A stretch of 64,000 nucleotides of DNA, taken from contig OX637392.1 of the NCBI GenBank assembly GCA_951799425.1, positions 39,012,593-39,076,592 on the forward strand, written 5' to 3'. The notes under the pieces were generated by a model, which ran no database searches, was not told the origin of the DNA, and worked only from the letters and a program-made list of their open reading frames with translations. The position numbers and the translations under genes are program-made. Each line of letters begins with the position of its first letter. Position 1 is the first letter of the stretch. Source of the stretch: Ilex aquifolium (lineage: Eukaryota > Streptophyta > Magnoliopsida > Aquifoliales > Aquifoliaceae). Positions 33,139 to 43,997 of the stretch are shown here, in pieces.

Positions 33139-33600
33139 AAATTAATTGTAAATTTGCTATGCCTTCCGCAGACTATTCTGTAGTCACTTTAAAATTGGTA
33201 TCAGAGCCTAAAATAAATTGCCGATCCTCTCACTCTGATAGATACACGGTAAGGAGAGGGTCTCCTGTGGCAGGTGGGGGATTGTTCAAGTGCTAGATCT
33301 CGTATGTTCTGATAGGTACACAGTGTAGTCGAAGCGCTAGCTTAACAGCGGCGTGGTCTGGTGGAATTCCGAGACTCCTGCACTGTGGGGTTAGGGTTGA
33401 TCAGGCATAAGCAACCTGATGTCATGCCCCTCGTAAGAGCCCCCTTTTGGTATCAGAGCCATTTGACGGCCTGAATAGCCCTATGGTTTGTCCTCCTAGT
33501 CCTCCCATGTACTGGGTATTCTGGATTGATACCAATTTTAAAGTGACTACAGAATAATCTGCGGAAGGCATAGCAAATTTACAATTAATTTTTCTAACAG
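33139..33600. repeat. inverted repeat, about 68-bp arms, in the caulimovirid non-coding part
   Basis: The arm around 33139-33207 reappears in reverse complement at about 33526-33600, almost perfectly, with about 320 bp between. TTGGTATCAGAGCC, a tRNA-iMet-complementary motif, occurs on the plus strand at about 33196 and 33449. It is the usual minus-strand primer site of caulimovirids, here opposite in orientation to the main frame. Confidence 0.7.
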
Positions 33601-33879
33601 CTATAGTCATGGGAGAATCACAAGCTGTAGATATAAATGGCAAAATAATTTTCTTTACTGAAGAAAATCTTTCCAAACAATATACAATATCTGAAAAATA
33701 AAGATCAATACTTACAACACTAGCACTAGTGGGCTAGTGGAAATAAGCGGAGTAAAAACTCTTAATGCTCTTCATTTGCATCATTATGAAGGCAGATACA
33801 AATATGAGAAGGTAGGAGAGTGTTTACAGGGCTTGTAGTAGTGTCTAATGAGACTTGCAATGAAAGAAATAGAAGAGGC

Positions 33880-33892
33880 CTTATATAGAGGT
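33880..33892 (-). promoter_or_regulatory. TATA box of a possible pregenomic promoter
   Basis: The minus strand reads CCTCTATATAAGG, with a CACGTG G-box upstream at 34145-34150. The position downstream of the last minus-strand coding region is where caulimovirids keep the promoter of their genomic RNA. Activity is inference. Confidence 0.4.
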
Positions 33893-34216
33893 AAGGACTC
33901 CAGAGGGAATCTTTGTAATGATTTCCCTTTCTGCTTTAACTCTGGGTAAAGTCTTTCACCTTCTACTTTCGGTGGAAAAGGTGGAGTAAATGACTTTTAC
34001 TTAGGGTGAATATTGACTGAAGGGACTAGTGGGTCCTCTGTTGTCTGCAGAATCTCCTTTCGGTGGAAAGCAGATTTGAATTATGACTGTCGGCTGCTTT
34101 ACTAGAGGAAAGAGCCAGGCATACTTATTGATACCTTATCGTTACACGTGACAAACAGCTTTTCTTCCACTAGTGGGGGAAGTAGTGATTGAAGCTATCA
34201 CTGGTAAAGAAAAGAA

Positions 34217-35632
34217 TCAAGGAGAAGCCAGATCAGGGGTGAGATCATCATATCCTGCAAAAGGGTCTTGGGCATCATGAAGGGTATCCGATGCATTAAC
34301 AGAACCTTGGGACGATACTGATGATTCACTGTCATTATCAGATCCTTGAAGAAGCTTTGATAACATCTTGGCAGTCTTCTTCTTGGAGGACTTCTTCTTG
34401 TTTGAATCCTTAGAGGAGGATTTCTTCTGTTTGCCGGAATCCTTAGCATAGGATTTTTCCAGCTTCGATGGGACTGTGGAAGGACTAGCTGTGTCCTTGA
34501 CTGGAGTTGCTGGAGGCAAGGTTGCTGGTGCCACTACTGGGGTTGGAACCTTGACTGGAAACTCCTATTTAATAAAAGTGATAATGTCACTCTGCTGGAA
34601 CCTGGGCCACCATTTGGCATAGAACTGCCTGACGACATTGAAACCAGCAATTTCTCATTTCCACTTGAGTATCCATGGGACTTTGTACCTGCATAAAAAT
34701 ATTAGTAATAAAGAAAACTGACTCTCATGTTTACTAGGGCGGTAAATAGATGAGAAGACAGTAATTTGATCTTGAAGATCAACATGATAGATTTCAGGAA
34801 TGGGGCCGTGCATAAACCACCATTGTGCGAACCAGGCAGGAATCTGACTCTTGAAATCTTTATGGAAATTAAGGAACCATGAATGGGAGTAGTCCTCATT
34901 CTGGTGGAGTATGATTTTAAACCATGATTCTTTATAATCATAGTAATTGAACTGTCTATTGTGAAATGGTAAATCTCGGAGTAAAGAAGGGTCAGATCCC
35001 CATTCACTAACAAAAATAATCTTTAGAATAATCAAAGAATGATAGATGACCTTGTTTGGATTATTCTTATCATTAATTGGTTTGACAAAGATAGACTTGG
35101 TGAAGAACATGATATCCTAATAGAAACTATGGGTTTTCTCAGGATCTGATGGGATAAATGTCCATCCTGGTTCAATATAGGCTTTGACTAATTCAATTGG
35201 GTCATTAAGGTGAACAAAAGGAGGTTCAATGGCAAATACATTCTGTGTATAAGCCTTGATATAATCAACTATTGGGCCTTTATGGGCTGACTGGGAAAAT
35301 TGAGGAATGTATGGATTGACAACCTGGCTGGAAGGCCTGGTAGGTGGTCTTTGAGCCATTTGAGTAAAGGTAGCTGGGTAAACAGTGGTAGTTGGCATGA
35401 CTACTGGCCTGGTGACTATGGTAGAAATAGATTGGGCTACTGGCCTTACTGGATTGGGGTTTCCCAAAGAGTGGAAACGATTGGACAAAGGAATTGCGGC
35501 TGTTTGGGCTGGCAATTGACTTGGACTAGGTAAGGCTAATAACTTTTGTTTTCCAGTATCCCTCCCGGGTTTGGAAGAGGAACTGGGGTTATTTTTGTTC
35601 CTGTCCGCCATGAGGTTCCTACAGGAATTCAC
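34217..35632 (-). pseudogene. second caulimovirid coding region, unrecognised product
   Basis: This follows the polyprotein, with a few bases of overlap. The N-terminal stretch is Ser/Pro/Thr/Gln-rich (SSSSKPGRDTGKQKLLALPS). The middle is aromatic-rich (WFAQWWFMHGPIPEIYH, PWILKW), and the C-terminal stretch is Lys/Ser-rich then acidic (SSKKKTAK, DNDSES). Florendoviruses have a second ORF of unknown function here. Basic and acidic tails also fit a coat-protein-like product, and no coat-protein knuckle is seen in the first frame, but this is speculative. The region looks broken in about two places. Confidence 0.5.
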
Positions 35633-38600
35633 GGGTTAAGAAATCAGGAATACAGTTATTACTGCCTTTAATATATTCGATGTCAAAATAAAAAATACTC
35701 AAAATAGATTGCCATCTGGCAAAAATTTGCTTACTAGCAATATTCTGAACATCTTTTTCTAAAACATGTTTTGCTGATTTACAGTCGACACGAATTAGAA
35801 ATTTCTGATTTAATATATCATCCTGGAATTTCGAGACACACAGGACAATAGATAAAATTTCTTTTTTAATAGTACTATAATTTGCTTGTGCTTTGTTCCA
35901 AATTCCAGAATGGAACCGGACAATTTGTTCAGGAGAATTAGGGGATTCTTTCTGAAGGAGGATACCACCGTAGCCAACATCGGAGGCATCAGTCTGAATA
36001 ATTTTGAATGAACCAACAGATGGTATTCCAAGACAGGGCAAGGTTTTGATGAACTGTTTGACCTGTTGGACTATGGAAGTATGAACAGATGTCCAAGTAG
36101 AAGGATTTCTTTTGAGTCTGTCATACAGAGGTTTAACAGATTTCCTAAGATCCTGATAGAAGTCAGAAACATAATTTAGGGAACCTAAGAACCTTTGTAA
36201 TTGGGTTTTATCAGTGATCTCATCAGGGAATTTATCTGCAAATTGGATGGATCTACTGATGGGAACAATGGTAGACTGTTGGATGTTATATCCAAGAAAC
36301 CTTACTGAGGTTTGAAACAACTTAATTTTAGGAGCAGAGATGACTAAACCATTTTGTTTGACAATCTCAACAAAGGAATTAAGGTGTTTCCAATGTTCTT
36401 CTACTGACCTGGAGAAGATGAGAATATCATCTATATAGACAATAGAGAAATGACTAATACAATTAAAAATTTCATTCATTATGTTCTGGAATTCACTAGG
36501 AGCATTTTTTAATCCAAATGCCATAACATTCCATTCGTAATGACCAAAAGGAGTTACAAAGGCAGTTTTATACCTATCTTCTGGATGGATTTGAATCTGC
36601 CAATAACCACTTTTAAGATCAAATTTTGAAAATATAACAGACTTACTGAGTCTTTTAATTAAATCCTGTTTGTTCGGAATTGGGTACCTGATCCATTCCA
36701 AAAAAACATTTAATGGTTTATAATTGATTACTAGCCTTGGGACACCTCTTTCTAATTCTGCATTTTTGATGACATAGAAAGCTGGGCATGACCAAAGAGA
36801 TTTACTATTTCGGATGATACCATTCCTGAGTAATTCAGAAATCTCTTTTTTGCAGATTTCCATTGTCTCATGGTTCATCTGAATAGGTCTAGATTTAGTG
36901 GGGATATCTGCCTCACTAAAATCTTTAATATACAGAAGTCTTACCATGTGCTTCTTCCTATGCCAGAAAGCTGTAGGAAGGGTAGAACAAACTTCTGCTT
37001 CCAGTTTTTCTTTGAACCTTTCAATCTTTTGCATCAAGATTGGGTTGGTTAATTGTTCATTAATTCTAAGATGATTAATTTCTTCTTGGAGAAATTTCAC
37101 TTGATTAATTTTCCTGTTAATCACATTAAGGGACTTAGAGATTGAATAATCTTTTAGTTGCCTTAATTGTTTTTCTTCAGGTTTAGTAATAAATTTAAAA
37201 ACTACAGTTTGACCAAAAGGCTTGGTTGTTAGCCCATCTGTACCTGTTGTAAAAGGATACAATAAGTATACAAATGGTAAACCAAGAATGACTAAATCAG
37301 TCATGTCTTTTACAAGTATGAATGATGTTTTAAAACATACATCATCTTGGCAGACATGCACCTTTGGTAATTTGTATTTAACCTTCATTCTACTGCCATT
37401 GGCAGAACTAATTCTTTCCAATGTTTTTTCATAGAATTTGGTTGGAATTATCCCTTCCTGGATACAATTTACATCTGCACCAGTATCAATAAGGGCAGTG
37501 GTATTAAGAACAAAATCATCAGAAATAACGATTTTTACTTCAACATACCATTTTTGGACAGTTAATTTATTAATTAGATTAATCCTTTTATCATCTGTTT
37601 GCGAGCATCCATCATGAAATGGCAGGTTCGTTAAACCAGAATTTTCCACAGAAGAGGTGGAGGTTACGGGTATCCCCTGAGAACATGCTCTGTTATGACT
37701 AAATGGATTAACTAAGTTTTCAGATTCAGATAATGGTTCTTTAGGATCTGAGTCCTTTGATTTATCTAAATCATTTCCAATTTGTAAAAGACTTAAAGCT
37801 TCAAAAAATTTCGGAGGAATTGATGACAGGCTAGATCTATGGGATCTTGCACCATCAAAAGATATCCTTACTGAGCCGTCAGTAAGTTGTTGAATATGTT
37901 CTATATTTGAGGTAATGTCTTCATTATCCTTAAAATTTTCATTTTCTACTATCCAATGGTCTGGTAATACAACATCTTTCCAAAGCAAGGTTTTGGGGAC
38001 TTGTATGTTGGACTCATTGGTACTAGGTAGCATTAACAGAGTATTATCTTTTGGATTTTTCTTTAATGCATGTACATTCAGGTTGGTGTACATACACTTG
38101 TAATAAATCCTATAGATAAGTACTATGGACGCCGTATTTTTGACTAATCTTGTTATTGATCCATCTAGTTTTATTTTCAAAGTTAAAGCTAGTGGAATAT
38201 TTTCACAACCTAGACTTAAAGTAAAGTCTGGGAAACAGTTGAAATAAACTGGTCCATCATGAAGACCAGCTTCCATTATCCCTAAAAGACCAGGTTCATA
38301 ATCTATGAATCGGGCGTCTCTTAGAGTTAACAGAACTGCTGCATTTTTTCCCATTGTTATTAATGGTTTTATTGCAACTTGGACTAGACCTAAATGGATG
38401 AAGTTAAATCCTTTAGACCTATGTCTCTTGAGTGTCTCCTTACTGAGGAGTTGACAAGATTCTTCATTAGTTTTTAAGGCATAAACCTTTTCCATGGTTT
38501 TTACCTGTAACTCAGCATTAAAGGTTTTAGAAAACCAACTAGATTTGTAGATTTCCCTATGGGGGACTGTAGGAATGTTCCATCCATGCCAATCAATTTT

Positions 38601-38705
38601 AGATTCATGGTATTCTAATTCTTCTTCATTTACTATATTCGGTATAGTACTAGATGAAGACCTAGATGAACTAGCTCTAGAGTTAGATCTGAATAATCTA
38701 CTCAT
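35619..38705 (-). CDS. caulimovirid polyprotein: movement protein, protease, RT, RNase H (1028 aa)
   Basis: The frame is uninterrupted. Residues about 50-250 resemble a 30K-type movement protein (LITMGKNAAVLLTLRDARFI, then GPVYFNCFPDFTLSLGC), which in viruses opens plasmodesmata. A linker follows. The aspartic protease has DTGAD (407-411). The reverse transcriptase carries FSKFDLKSGYWQIQI (about 693-707) and YIDD (757-760). The RNase H has D906 and D974 and ends near the C-terminus. A movement protein fused to protease-RT-RNase H, with no integrase, is diagnostic of Caulimoviridae. I see no CCHC coat-protein knuckle between movement protein and protease, where petuviruses and florendoviruses carry the coat protein. 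It is a fossil integrated in the host genome; this frame looks whole. The start is the first Met of the frame. Confidence 0.88.
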   Translation of the reverse strand: MSRLFRSNSRASSSRSSSSTIPNIVNEEELEYHESKIDWHGWNIPTVPHREIYKSSWFSKTFNAELQVKTMEKVYALKTNEESCQLLSKETLKRHRSKGFNFIHLGLVQVAIKPLITMGKNAAVLLTLRDARFIDYEPGLLGIMEAGLHDGPVYFNCFPDFTLSLGCENIPLALTLKIKLDGSITRLVKNTASIVLIYRIYYKCMYTNLNVHALKKNPKDNTLLMLPSTNESNIQVPKTLLWKDVVLPDHWIVENENFKDNEDITSNIEHIQQLTDGSVRISFDGARSHRSSLSSIPPKFFEALSLLQIGNDLDKSKDSDPKEPLSESENLVNPFSHNRACSQGIPVTSTSSVENSGLTNLPFHDGCSQTDDKRINLINKLTVQKWYVEVKIVISDDFVLNTTALIDTGADVNCIQEGIIPTKFYEKTLERISSANGSRMKVKYKLPKVHVCQDDVCFKTSFILVKDMTDLVILGLPFVYLLYPFTTGTDGLTTKPFGQTVVFKFITKPEEKQLRQLKDYSISKSLNVINRKINQVKFLQEEINHLRINEQLTNPILMQKIERFKEKLEAEVCSTLPTAFWHRKKHMVRLLYIKDFSEADIPTKSRPIQMNHETMEICKKEISELLRNGIIRNSKSLWSCPAFYVIKNAELERGVPRLVINYKPLNVFLEWIRYPIPNKQDLIKRLSKSVIFSKFDLKSGYWQIQIHPEDRYKTAFVTPFGHYEWNVMAFGLKNAPSEFQNIMNEIFNCISHFSIVYIDDILIFSRSVEEHWKHLNSFVEIVKQNGLVISAPKIKLFQTSVRFLGYNIQQSTIVPISRSIQFADKFPDEITDKTQLQRFLGSLNYVSDFYQDLRKSVKPLYDRLKRNPSTWTSVHTSIVQQVKQFIKTLPCLGIPSVGSFKIIQTDASDVGYGGILLQKESPNSPEQIVRFHSGIWNKAQANYSTIKKEILSIVLCVSKFQDDILNQKFLIRVDCKSAKHVLEKDVQNIASKQIFARWQSILSIFYFDIEYIKGSNNCIPDFLTREFL

Positions 38706-39002
38706 GTTTAAATCAAATTATTTTCAATTTTATAAATAACAAATAAGTTTTCCCATCTAATACATACCCCTAACCTTTATCCTCACTTTCTTGCCTAAAA
38801 TCCCTAAACTGCCACAATTGGACTTACAAACGGGATAACGAGAGGCTTACAGACTCTTGGACACTGAAACGGGTGATTAGCCTGATGGACTTATAAGTGA
38901 TTTATAAGAATTGAATCAAAAGAGATTTAAAACAAGTAAGACTATGAAGATTTAACACAGAAGATAGTTAACTAGACTATCTAGACTGTAAAGAATAAGT
39001 TA

Positions 39003-39260
39003 ACAAAGACAGAAATTGTTGGTTCGTCTCAAATAACAGTTATCAACCAAACATCTGATGACTCAGAACTTAGCAGCTCAGAAAGCTCCTCTAGTTCTGA
39101 TAATGAAATTGAAGAATTGGAAAAACAGTTTGCTGATCACAATATCAACCAGTTAAGTTCAAACAAACCTATTTCCAACATCAAAAAGTTAGTGACGGTC
39201 CCTACTAGTTCCACTAAGAATTGGTATTCTAGACCTACACCACCTGATCTTCAATTCGAA
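39003..39260 (+). pseudogene. plus-strand caulimovirid-like coding fragment
   Basis: The translation is acidic and Ser-rich (SSESSSSSDNEIEELEKQF) and ends TKNWYSRPTPPDLQFEE. From memory, that WY-RPTPPD-Q-EE block recurs in caulimovirid-like polyproteins of plants; I could not verify this. It lies opposite in direction to the main frame and ends at a (TA)n tract. Confidence 0.45.
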
Positions 39261-39263
39261 GAA

Positions 39264-39269
<6 letters not shown>

Positions 39270-39295
<26 letters not shown>

Positions 39296-39406
39296 CTAAA
39301 CTGACAGTCTAACAACCACTGTGTTCCTACTGGTATGGCTTGTCCTCCGATGGAATACTGAGGATGTTTAACTGGCATGCATATATATATATATATATAT
39401 ATATAT
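39270..39406. repeat. two (TA)n microsatellites
   Basis: TA runs lie at about 39271-39294 and 39380-39406. TA repeats beside endogenous florendoviruses are a known association. Confidence 0.9.
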
Positions 39407-39755
39407 CACAGATGACCTATTGGGTAATTCAAGTATTCCTCATGAATGGCTTGTCCTTCTGGTTCACTTGAATTAGTTAATTGGTACGTCTATAACCAGC
39501 TTTCCTAAGAAGTTGTTGTGTTATGTTATATTACCACCAGTTAACCTAAGAAGTGGCTGTGTTATGGTTTAATCTTTATGTACTTGCTATCAAGCGATCA
39601 ATTGAATAACTCAAGTATTTCTCATGAATGGCTTGGCCTTCTGGTTTGCTTGGGTCAATCAATTGACGTAAATATAACCAGCTTTCCTAAGAAGTTGCTG
39701 CGTTATAATTTATTACTACCAGTTAGCCTAAGAAGCGACTGTGTTATAGTTTATA
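39325..39755. repeat. diverged tandem repeats of about 170 bp
   Basis: Two units (about 39419-39575 and 39590-39752) share CTTTCCTAAGAAGTTG, a CTAAGAAG-GNCTGTG block and CTCATGAATGGCTTG. The word ATGGCTTGTCCT or a close variant occurs at 33069, 39335, 39443 and 39629, which ties this array to the non-coding part at 33.07 kb. Confidence 0.65.
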
Positions 39756-39939
39756 TATATCAGACCTGCCGATTGACTTTCCAGTAAAATGGAAGTTAAT
39801 TGTTATGAGGTAGCATTTCCAGTAATCAACCAATATAAAGCATATGTATCCCTAAACTGAAGGGTATCTTTTATATTGTTATCATTTATACGCTTTACTT
39901 ACGCATTTTATTATTTTCGCACTTTATTTCTGCAGTGTA

Positions 39940-40440
39940 TTTAAATTAAACTAGTTATCAATCTAAGCTCACATCACAAGCTATCAAACATCATACTACT
40001 TCAAACAACAACTTTACTGTTTTTTTTTTGTTTTTTTTTTATTTTAAAATCTAAATTACTAAAACTCTTCGTGGGATCGATACTTGGACTTAAAACCGAG
40101 AAAACTACAATTTGACCACTTATACTTGGGTGTATAATTAATATAATTCAGATCAAAAAAAGTGGCGAATCAGGTATCTTTTATATTATTGTTATTTACA
40201 AGCTTATCTACGCATTTCATTTAAAGTAGACTAGTTATCAATCTAAGCTCACATCACAAGCTATCAATTGTTATAATGCTTTAAACAACTTTACTGTTTT
40301 ATTTATTTTTATTTTAAAATTCTAAGTTACTCAAACTCTTCGTGGGATCGATACTTGGACTTAAACCGAGAAAACTATAATTCGACCACTTATACTTAGG
40401 TGTATAATATAATTTAGATCACAAAAAAGTGCGAATCACA
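39940..40440 (+). repeat. duplicated, worn LTR ends of Athila type
   Basis: Two diverged copies (about 39945-40170 and 40215-40440) share CTAGTTATCAATCTAAGCTC and a GACCACTTATACTTGGGTGT-like end. This resembles the GACCGCCTGCACTTGGGTGT end of the Athila LTRs elsewhere in the window. They are old fragments without other parts. Confidence 0.6.
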
Positions 40441-40606
40441 CACCACAACTTATTTCGAACTTCAAGGATTCCATTTACCATAGTCTCCATTGATCTTAAC
40501 TTCAAACACCAACATAAGTTCCATGTGGATTCTACTCCGAACTCAACCAAATTATAACTACAATTTGACCGCCTGCACTTAGGTGTACATATTTCAGATC
40601 AAGCCA
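40441..40606 (+). repeat. LTR 3'-end fragment, Athila type
   Basis: It ends GACCGCCTGCACTTAGGTGT and then TTTCAGATCAAG, homologous to the last 165 bp of the LTR at 41946-43878. It abuts the Tat-lineage remnant at about 40606. Confidence 0.7.
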
Positions 40607-41945
40607 CCAAGATGTGAACTTGTTAAGCAGAAGAGAAGGAATTTTGCCCCCAAAAGGCAAAAAATAATCAATGAAGAGGTGCCCAAGCTCTTCCATGCCA
40701 AGGCCATAAGGGAAGTGGATTACACTACGTGGTTAGCCAATGTGGTGCTTGTGAAAAAGACCAATGGAAAATAGTGCTTGTGTATCGATTTCACCAGCCT
40801 CAACCATGCTTGTTCAAAAGATAGATTTCCCCTACCTCGAATCGACCTCATAGTCGAAACGACAACAGATCACGAACTACTAAGCTTCATGGACGCCTTT
40901 TCAGTCTAAAAATAGATTAAGATGGATCTGGATGATCAAGAGAAGACCTTATTCGTAATCGAGGAGGGAACTTTTTGCTATTAGGTCATGTCATTTGGGC
41001 TCAAAAATGCCAGAGCCACTTATTAGCGGCTAGTGAACAGAATGTTCATGGAGAAGCTCAGGACGACTATTGAGGTTTACATTGATGATATGTTGGTGAA
41101 ATCCTTAAAGGCAAAGCTCCACATCCAATATCTTGAAGAGTCATTCCAAATCCTCAGAAAGTACGGGATGAAGCTCAATCCAGCCAAGTGTACTTCGGGG
41201 TCTCAATTGGGAAGTTCTTGGGTTTTATAGTAAATAGAAAGGTGATTGAAGCAAAATCCCAAGAAGGTGAAAGTAGTGATCGACATGAAATCTCCCACCG
41301 ATATTAAAGAGGTGCAATGTCTCACAGGGAGGATAGCGACTCTCAACTAGTGCAAGGAGGCCTTTCAAGAGATGACAACTTACCTGAGGTCTCCTCCAAT
41401 GATGGTCAGTCCACAAGAAGGGGAAGTCCTTAACCTATACCTAGTTTTGTTAGACTTTTCAATCAGTGCAGCCTTGGTAAGGGAGGAAGAGAAAAGGCAG
41501 TATCCTGTCTATTTCTACAGTAGAGCTCTAAGAGGAGCAGAAGAGAGGTACCCAAAGATAGAGAAATTAGTCTTGACAGTTGTAACAATAGCTAGAAGGT
41601 TGAGGCCTTACTTCCAAGCTCATACCATTGAGATTCTGACTGACCATCCTATGAAGCTAGTCTTGCACAAGCCTAAGTCGTCAGGTCGGTTGGTTAAATG
41701 GGCCATCGAGCTGGGAAATTCGACATCAAGTTCAAATCTAGGACAACCACCAAGGTGTAAATCTTGGATGATTTTATAGCCGAGTTCACCTCGACCCCCC
41801 GTGCCAAAAATGGTCCCAGAGAAGCATGATTTCATTCCCAACCTCCCGATATGGAAACTCTTTTTTGATGGTGTCTCTATTGCACAAGGGAGTGAGGCAG
41901 AGCTCATCCTAACCTCTCCAGAAGTCATCAACCTAGAGTACGCTC
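40606..41945 (+). pseudogene. Tat-lineage gypsy pol remnant, left half (RT, RNase H)
   Basis: Reverse transcriptase blocks (KQKRRNFAPKRQKIINEEVP, VYIDDMLVKS) are followed by RNase H blocks (YPVYFYSRALRGAEERYPKI) and the start of a second RNase H-like domain (WKLFFDGVSIAQGSEAEL). That extra archaeal-type RNase H marks the Tat branch of Ty3/gypsy. The remnant is old and has many breaks. It is cut at 41945 by Athila element 3 and resumes at 56232. Confidence 0.8.
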
Positions 41946-43878
41946 TGATTAGCACTTAAAATTAGCATATTACTATGTCGTTTTAAAACTAATTGTACTT
42001 TGATGGAGTTTAAGTGATGTCATTTCAGGCCCTAAACTGAACAAGGACCCAAGAACAACAAGTACCACACTTGGATGCAACACCAGCACATTAGAGCCCA
42101 AAATTGGAGAAGCTTGGAGCACAGCCAGAACGTTCGAACGCCAATTCACGTTCGAACGTCCACATTACACTGTAGCAGACTCAACTGCTAAGAGAAGGCG
42201 TGTTGCAGTTAGGAAAGAAGACTGAAGCTCTTAAGCACTTGAGTGTCACGTTCTAACGCCAACTCACATTCGAACGTGCACTTGAGTTGATTGAAGACCA
42301 GACTACTGCATAGAGTTGGAACTGAACTTCACAGAAGACCAACAGACCACTCGAGTGAAAGGGTCAGAACACATCTGGCGTTCGAACGCCCTTAGTGCAA
42401 AAACAGAAGAAACGTTCGAACGGCAGTCAACGTTCGAACGCCCTTAGTGCAAAAACAGAAACAACGTTCGAACGCCAACTCACGTTCGAACGTTCTCCAC
42501 AGACTGGCAGCAGAGTGGTTGGCTTTTCACTTGGACTTGGGTGGCAAACACTATTCCTTCACCTCCTCTTATCTCCTCCTCTTGCCTATAAATACTCCCC
42601 TTGTTGGAGAGCTAAGGGCCAAGTTGGAAAGTTGATGAAGGCTTAGACTCCCACTCACATTGTAGATTTAGCTTATTTTCCTTGTATGAAGTCTTTATCT
42701 TAGAGATTAGTTTGACTTTAGTCCAACATCTCTTGCTTGTTATAAAAGTAGTTTTATGCTTATGCTTTCATTTTATATGCATAGAAGAGAGATAGTTCAT
42801 GTTTTGGTTGAGGAAGCAACCCTCCAATCCTTGGTTGAGGAAGCCACCCTCCAAATGTGACTAGCTTTCTTCTACTTTTATTGTTCATGCATTTCACTTC
42901 CATTGCTTGAGCTTATTTCTTTCTTAGAAGAGTGAAACTCTTCCACTTTCCTAGAGCTTTACCAAAGTCGTGAAGGGTGGAACGTGATTCACCCATTCTT
43001 TGTTAAAGATTGGCTCCGTGTTTATTGTTACTTTATCTTTTAAGTTCTCTACTTGGAGGGATGAGCATCACTCACTTTTCTAGCTTTATCCAAGCCATGA
43101 AGAGTGAGTAGTTTCTCATTCACTCTTTAGTAAGAGGAGAAGGGCATGTATAAGTTATCCGGGAATCATATTTGTGCATTGTTTTTATGGTTAACGTTTA
43201 TTTCTTCTTGTTATTGGATGATTGATTGCATCTAGCAAAGCTAAGGTACTTTGTATAGCTGTGGGCTCTTTCTATGACACGGATGACTCTTGCATAGAAA
43301 GACACATCAGTTCAAGGCAAGTACCCCGGCTAGATCCTCATGACTACCCTTCAATCCTCCCCCTTATTGTACTTCATTTAAAGAATGGAATATTAATATC
43401 ATGATTGGATGTCTTGTAGAAACACTTGCTTGTTTGTAGACGGGTTAAGTCTCGGCACAGGCAATTCTTGTAAACTTCTAGAAAGACATCGGAATCATGT
43501 TCTTAATTCTCACAATCCATCTTTATCTTCCGATTAACTTGCTGTTGACATGGGAGTTAATTGAGTTATCAAGCACAATTATGACAAACCGGATAACTAA
43601 CTACATGTCCAGATCCTTGCACTAAAGAGTGACTCTTTTTAATTAGCACTTATCTCCTGTTTTGTTAAGAAAATCCTCTTGGAAAGAATCTTATATTCTA
43701 TCCAGGAAAACTCATATCTCACAGCAAATCTCAAGGGTTACAATCAATAGGTCTCTACCACTGCTTACCTCAGAAATATCAACAAAGGTTCCCTGTGGAT
43801 TCGACTCCGGACTCAAACCGGATTATTACTACAGCTTGACCGCCTGCACTTGGGTGTACACATTTCAGATCAAGAACA
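41946..43878 (+). repeat. 5' LTR of Athila element 3
   Basis: The partner is 54288-56231. The TATA box TATAAATA lies at 42587-42594. The part after the TATA box is homologous to the solo LTR at 4985-6817, with shared stretches such as TAGAGCTTTACCAAAG, but the U3 array differs completely. Confidence 0.94.
42129..42494 (+). repeat. ACGTTCGAACGT palindrome array in the 5' LTR
   Basis: About nine copies of the core GTTCGAAC lie in palindromic context (ACGTTCGAACGT or GGCGTTCGAACGCC), the last about 90 bp upstream of the TATA box. The matching array in the other LTR is at about 54472-54836, and a third array lies inside the element at 50831-51131. Confidence 0.93.
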
Positions 43879-43884
43879 AGTTTT

Positions 43885-43902
43885 TGGCGCCGTTGCCGGG
43901 GA
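43885..43902 (+). other. primer binding site, tRNA-Asp (element 3)
   Basis: TGGCGCCGTTGCCGGGGA follows the LTR after 6 nt and is identical to the site of element 1. Confidence 0.92.
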
Positions 43903-43997
43903 ACCTTTAAAAGGTGTTTTAAGGTGAAAGGTAAAAAGACCTTCAACGTTGTGTATATTCTTTGGTTTACTGTAAATAACTTTGTTTTATTTTCTTT

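Larger units (their letters stand above)
32983..39800. mobile_element. endogenous caulimovirid (pararetrovirus) locus, rearranged
   Basis: The locus holds a long minus-strand movement protein-protease-RT-RNase H frame (35619-38705), a degraded second coding region (34217-35632), a non-coding part with a minus-strand TATA box (33880-33892) and an inverted repeat (33139-33600). A plus-strand coding fragment (39003-39260) and repeats flanked by (TA)n tracts complete it. Sequence in both orientations implies more than one copy or a rearranged concatemer. Such loci are known in angiosperms (for example florendoviruses), often next to TA microsatellites as here. Outer limits are approximate. The 300 bp at 38706-39002 hold nothing recognisable. 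Confidence 0.75.

Noticed and set aside
33193-33210. TTGGTATCAGAGCC as the primer site of another LTR retrotransposon
   Set aside because: No LTR end is visible directly before it, and a second copy with the inverted repeat fits pararetrovirus non-coding sequence better. Not excluded.
34198-34449. 83-codon frame overlapping the second caulimovirid region
   Set aside because: It is an alternative reading of the Lys/Ser-rich region without recognisable features.
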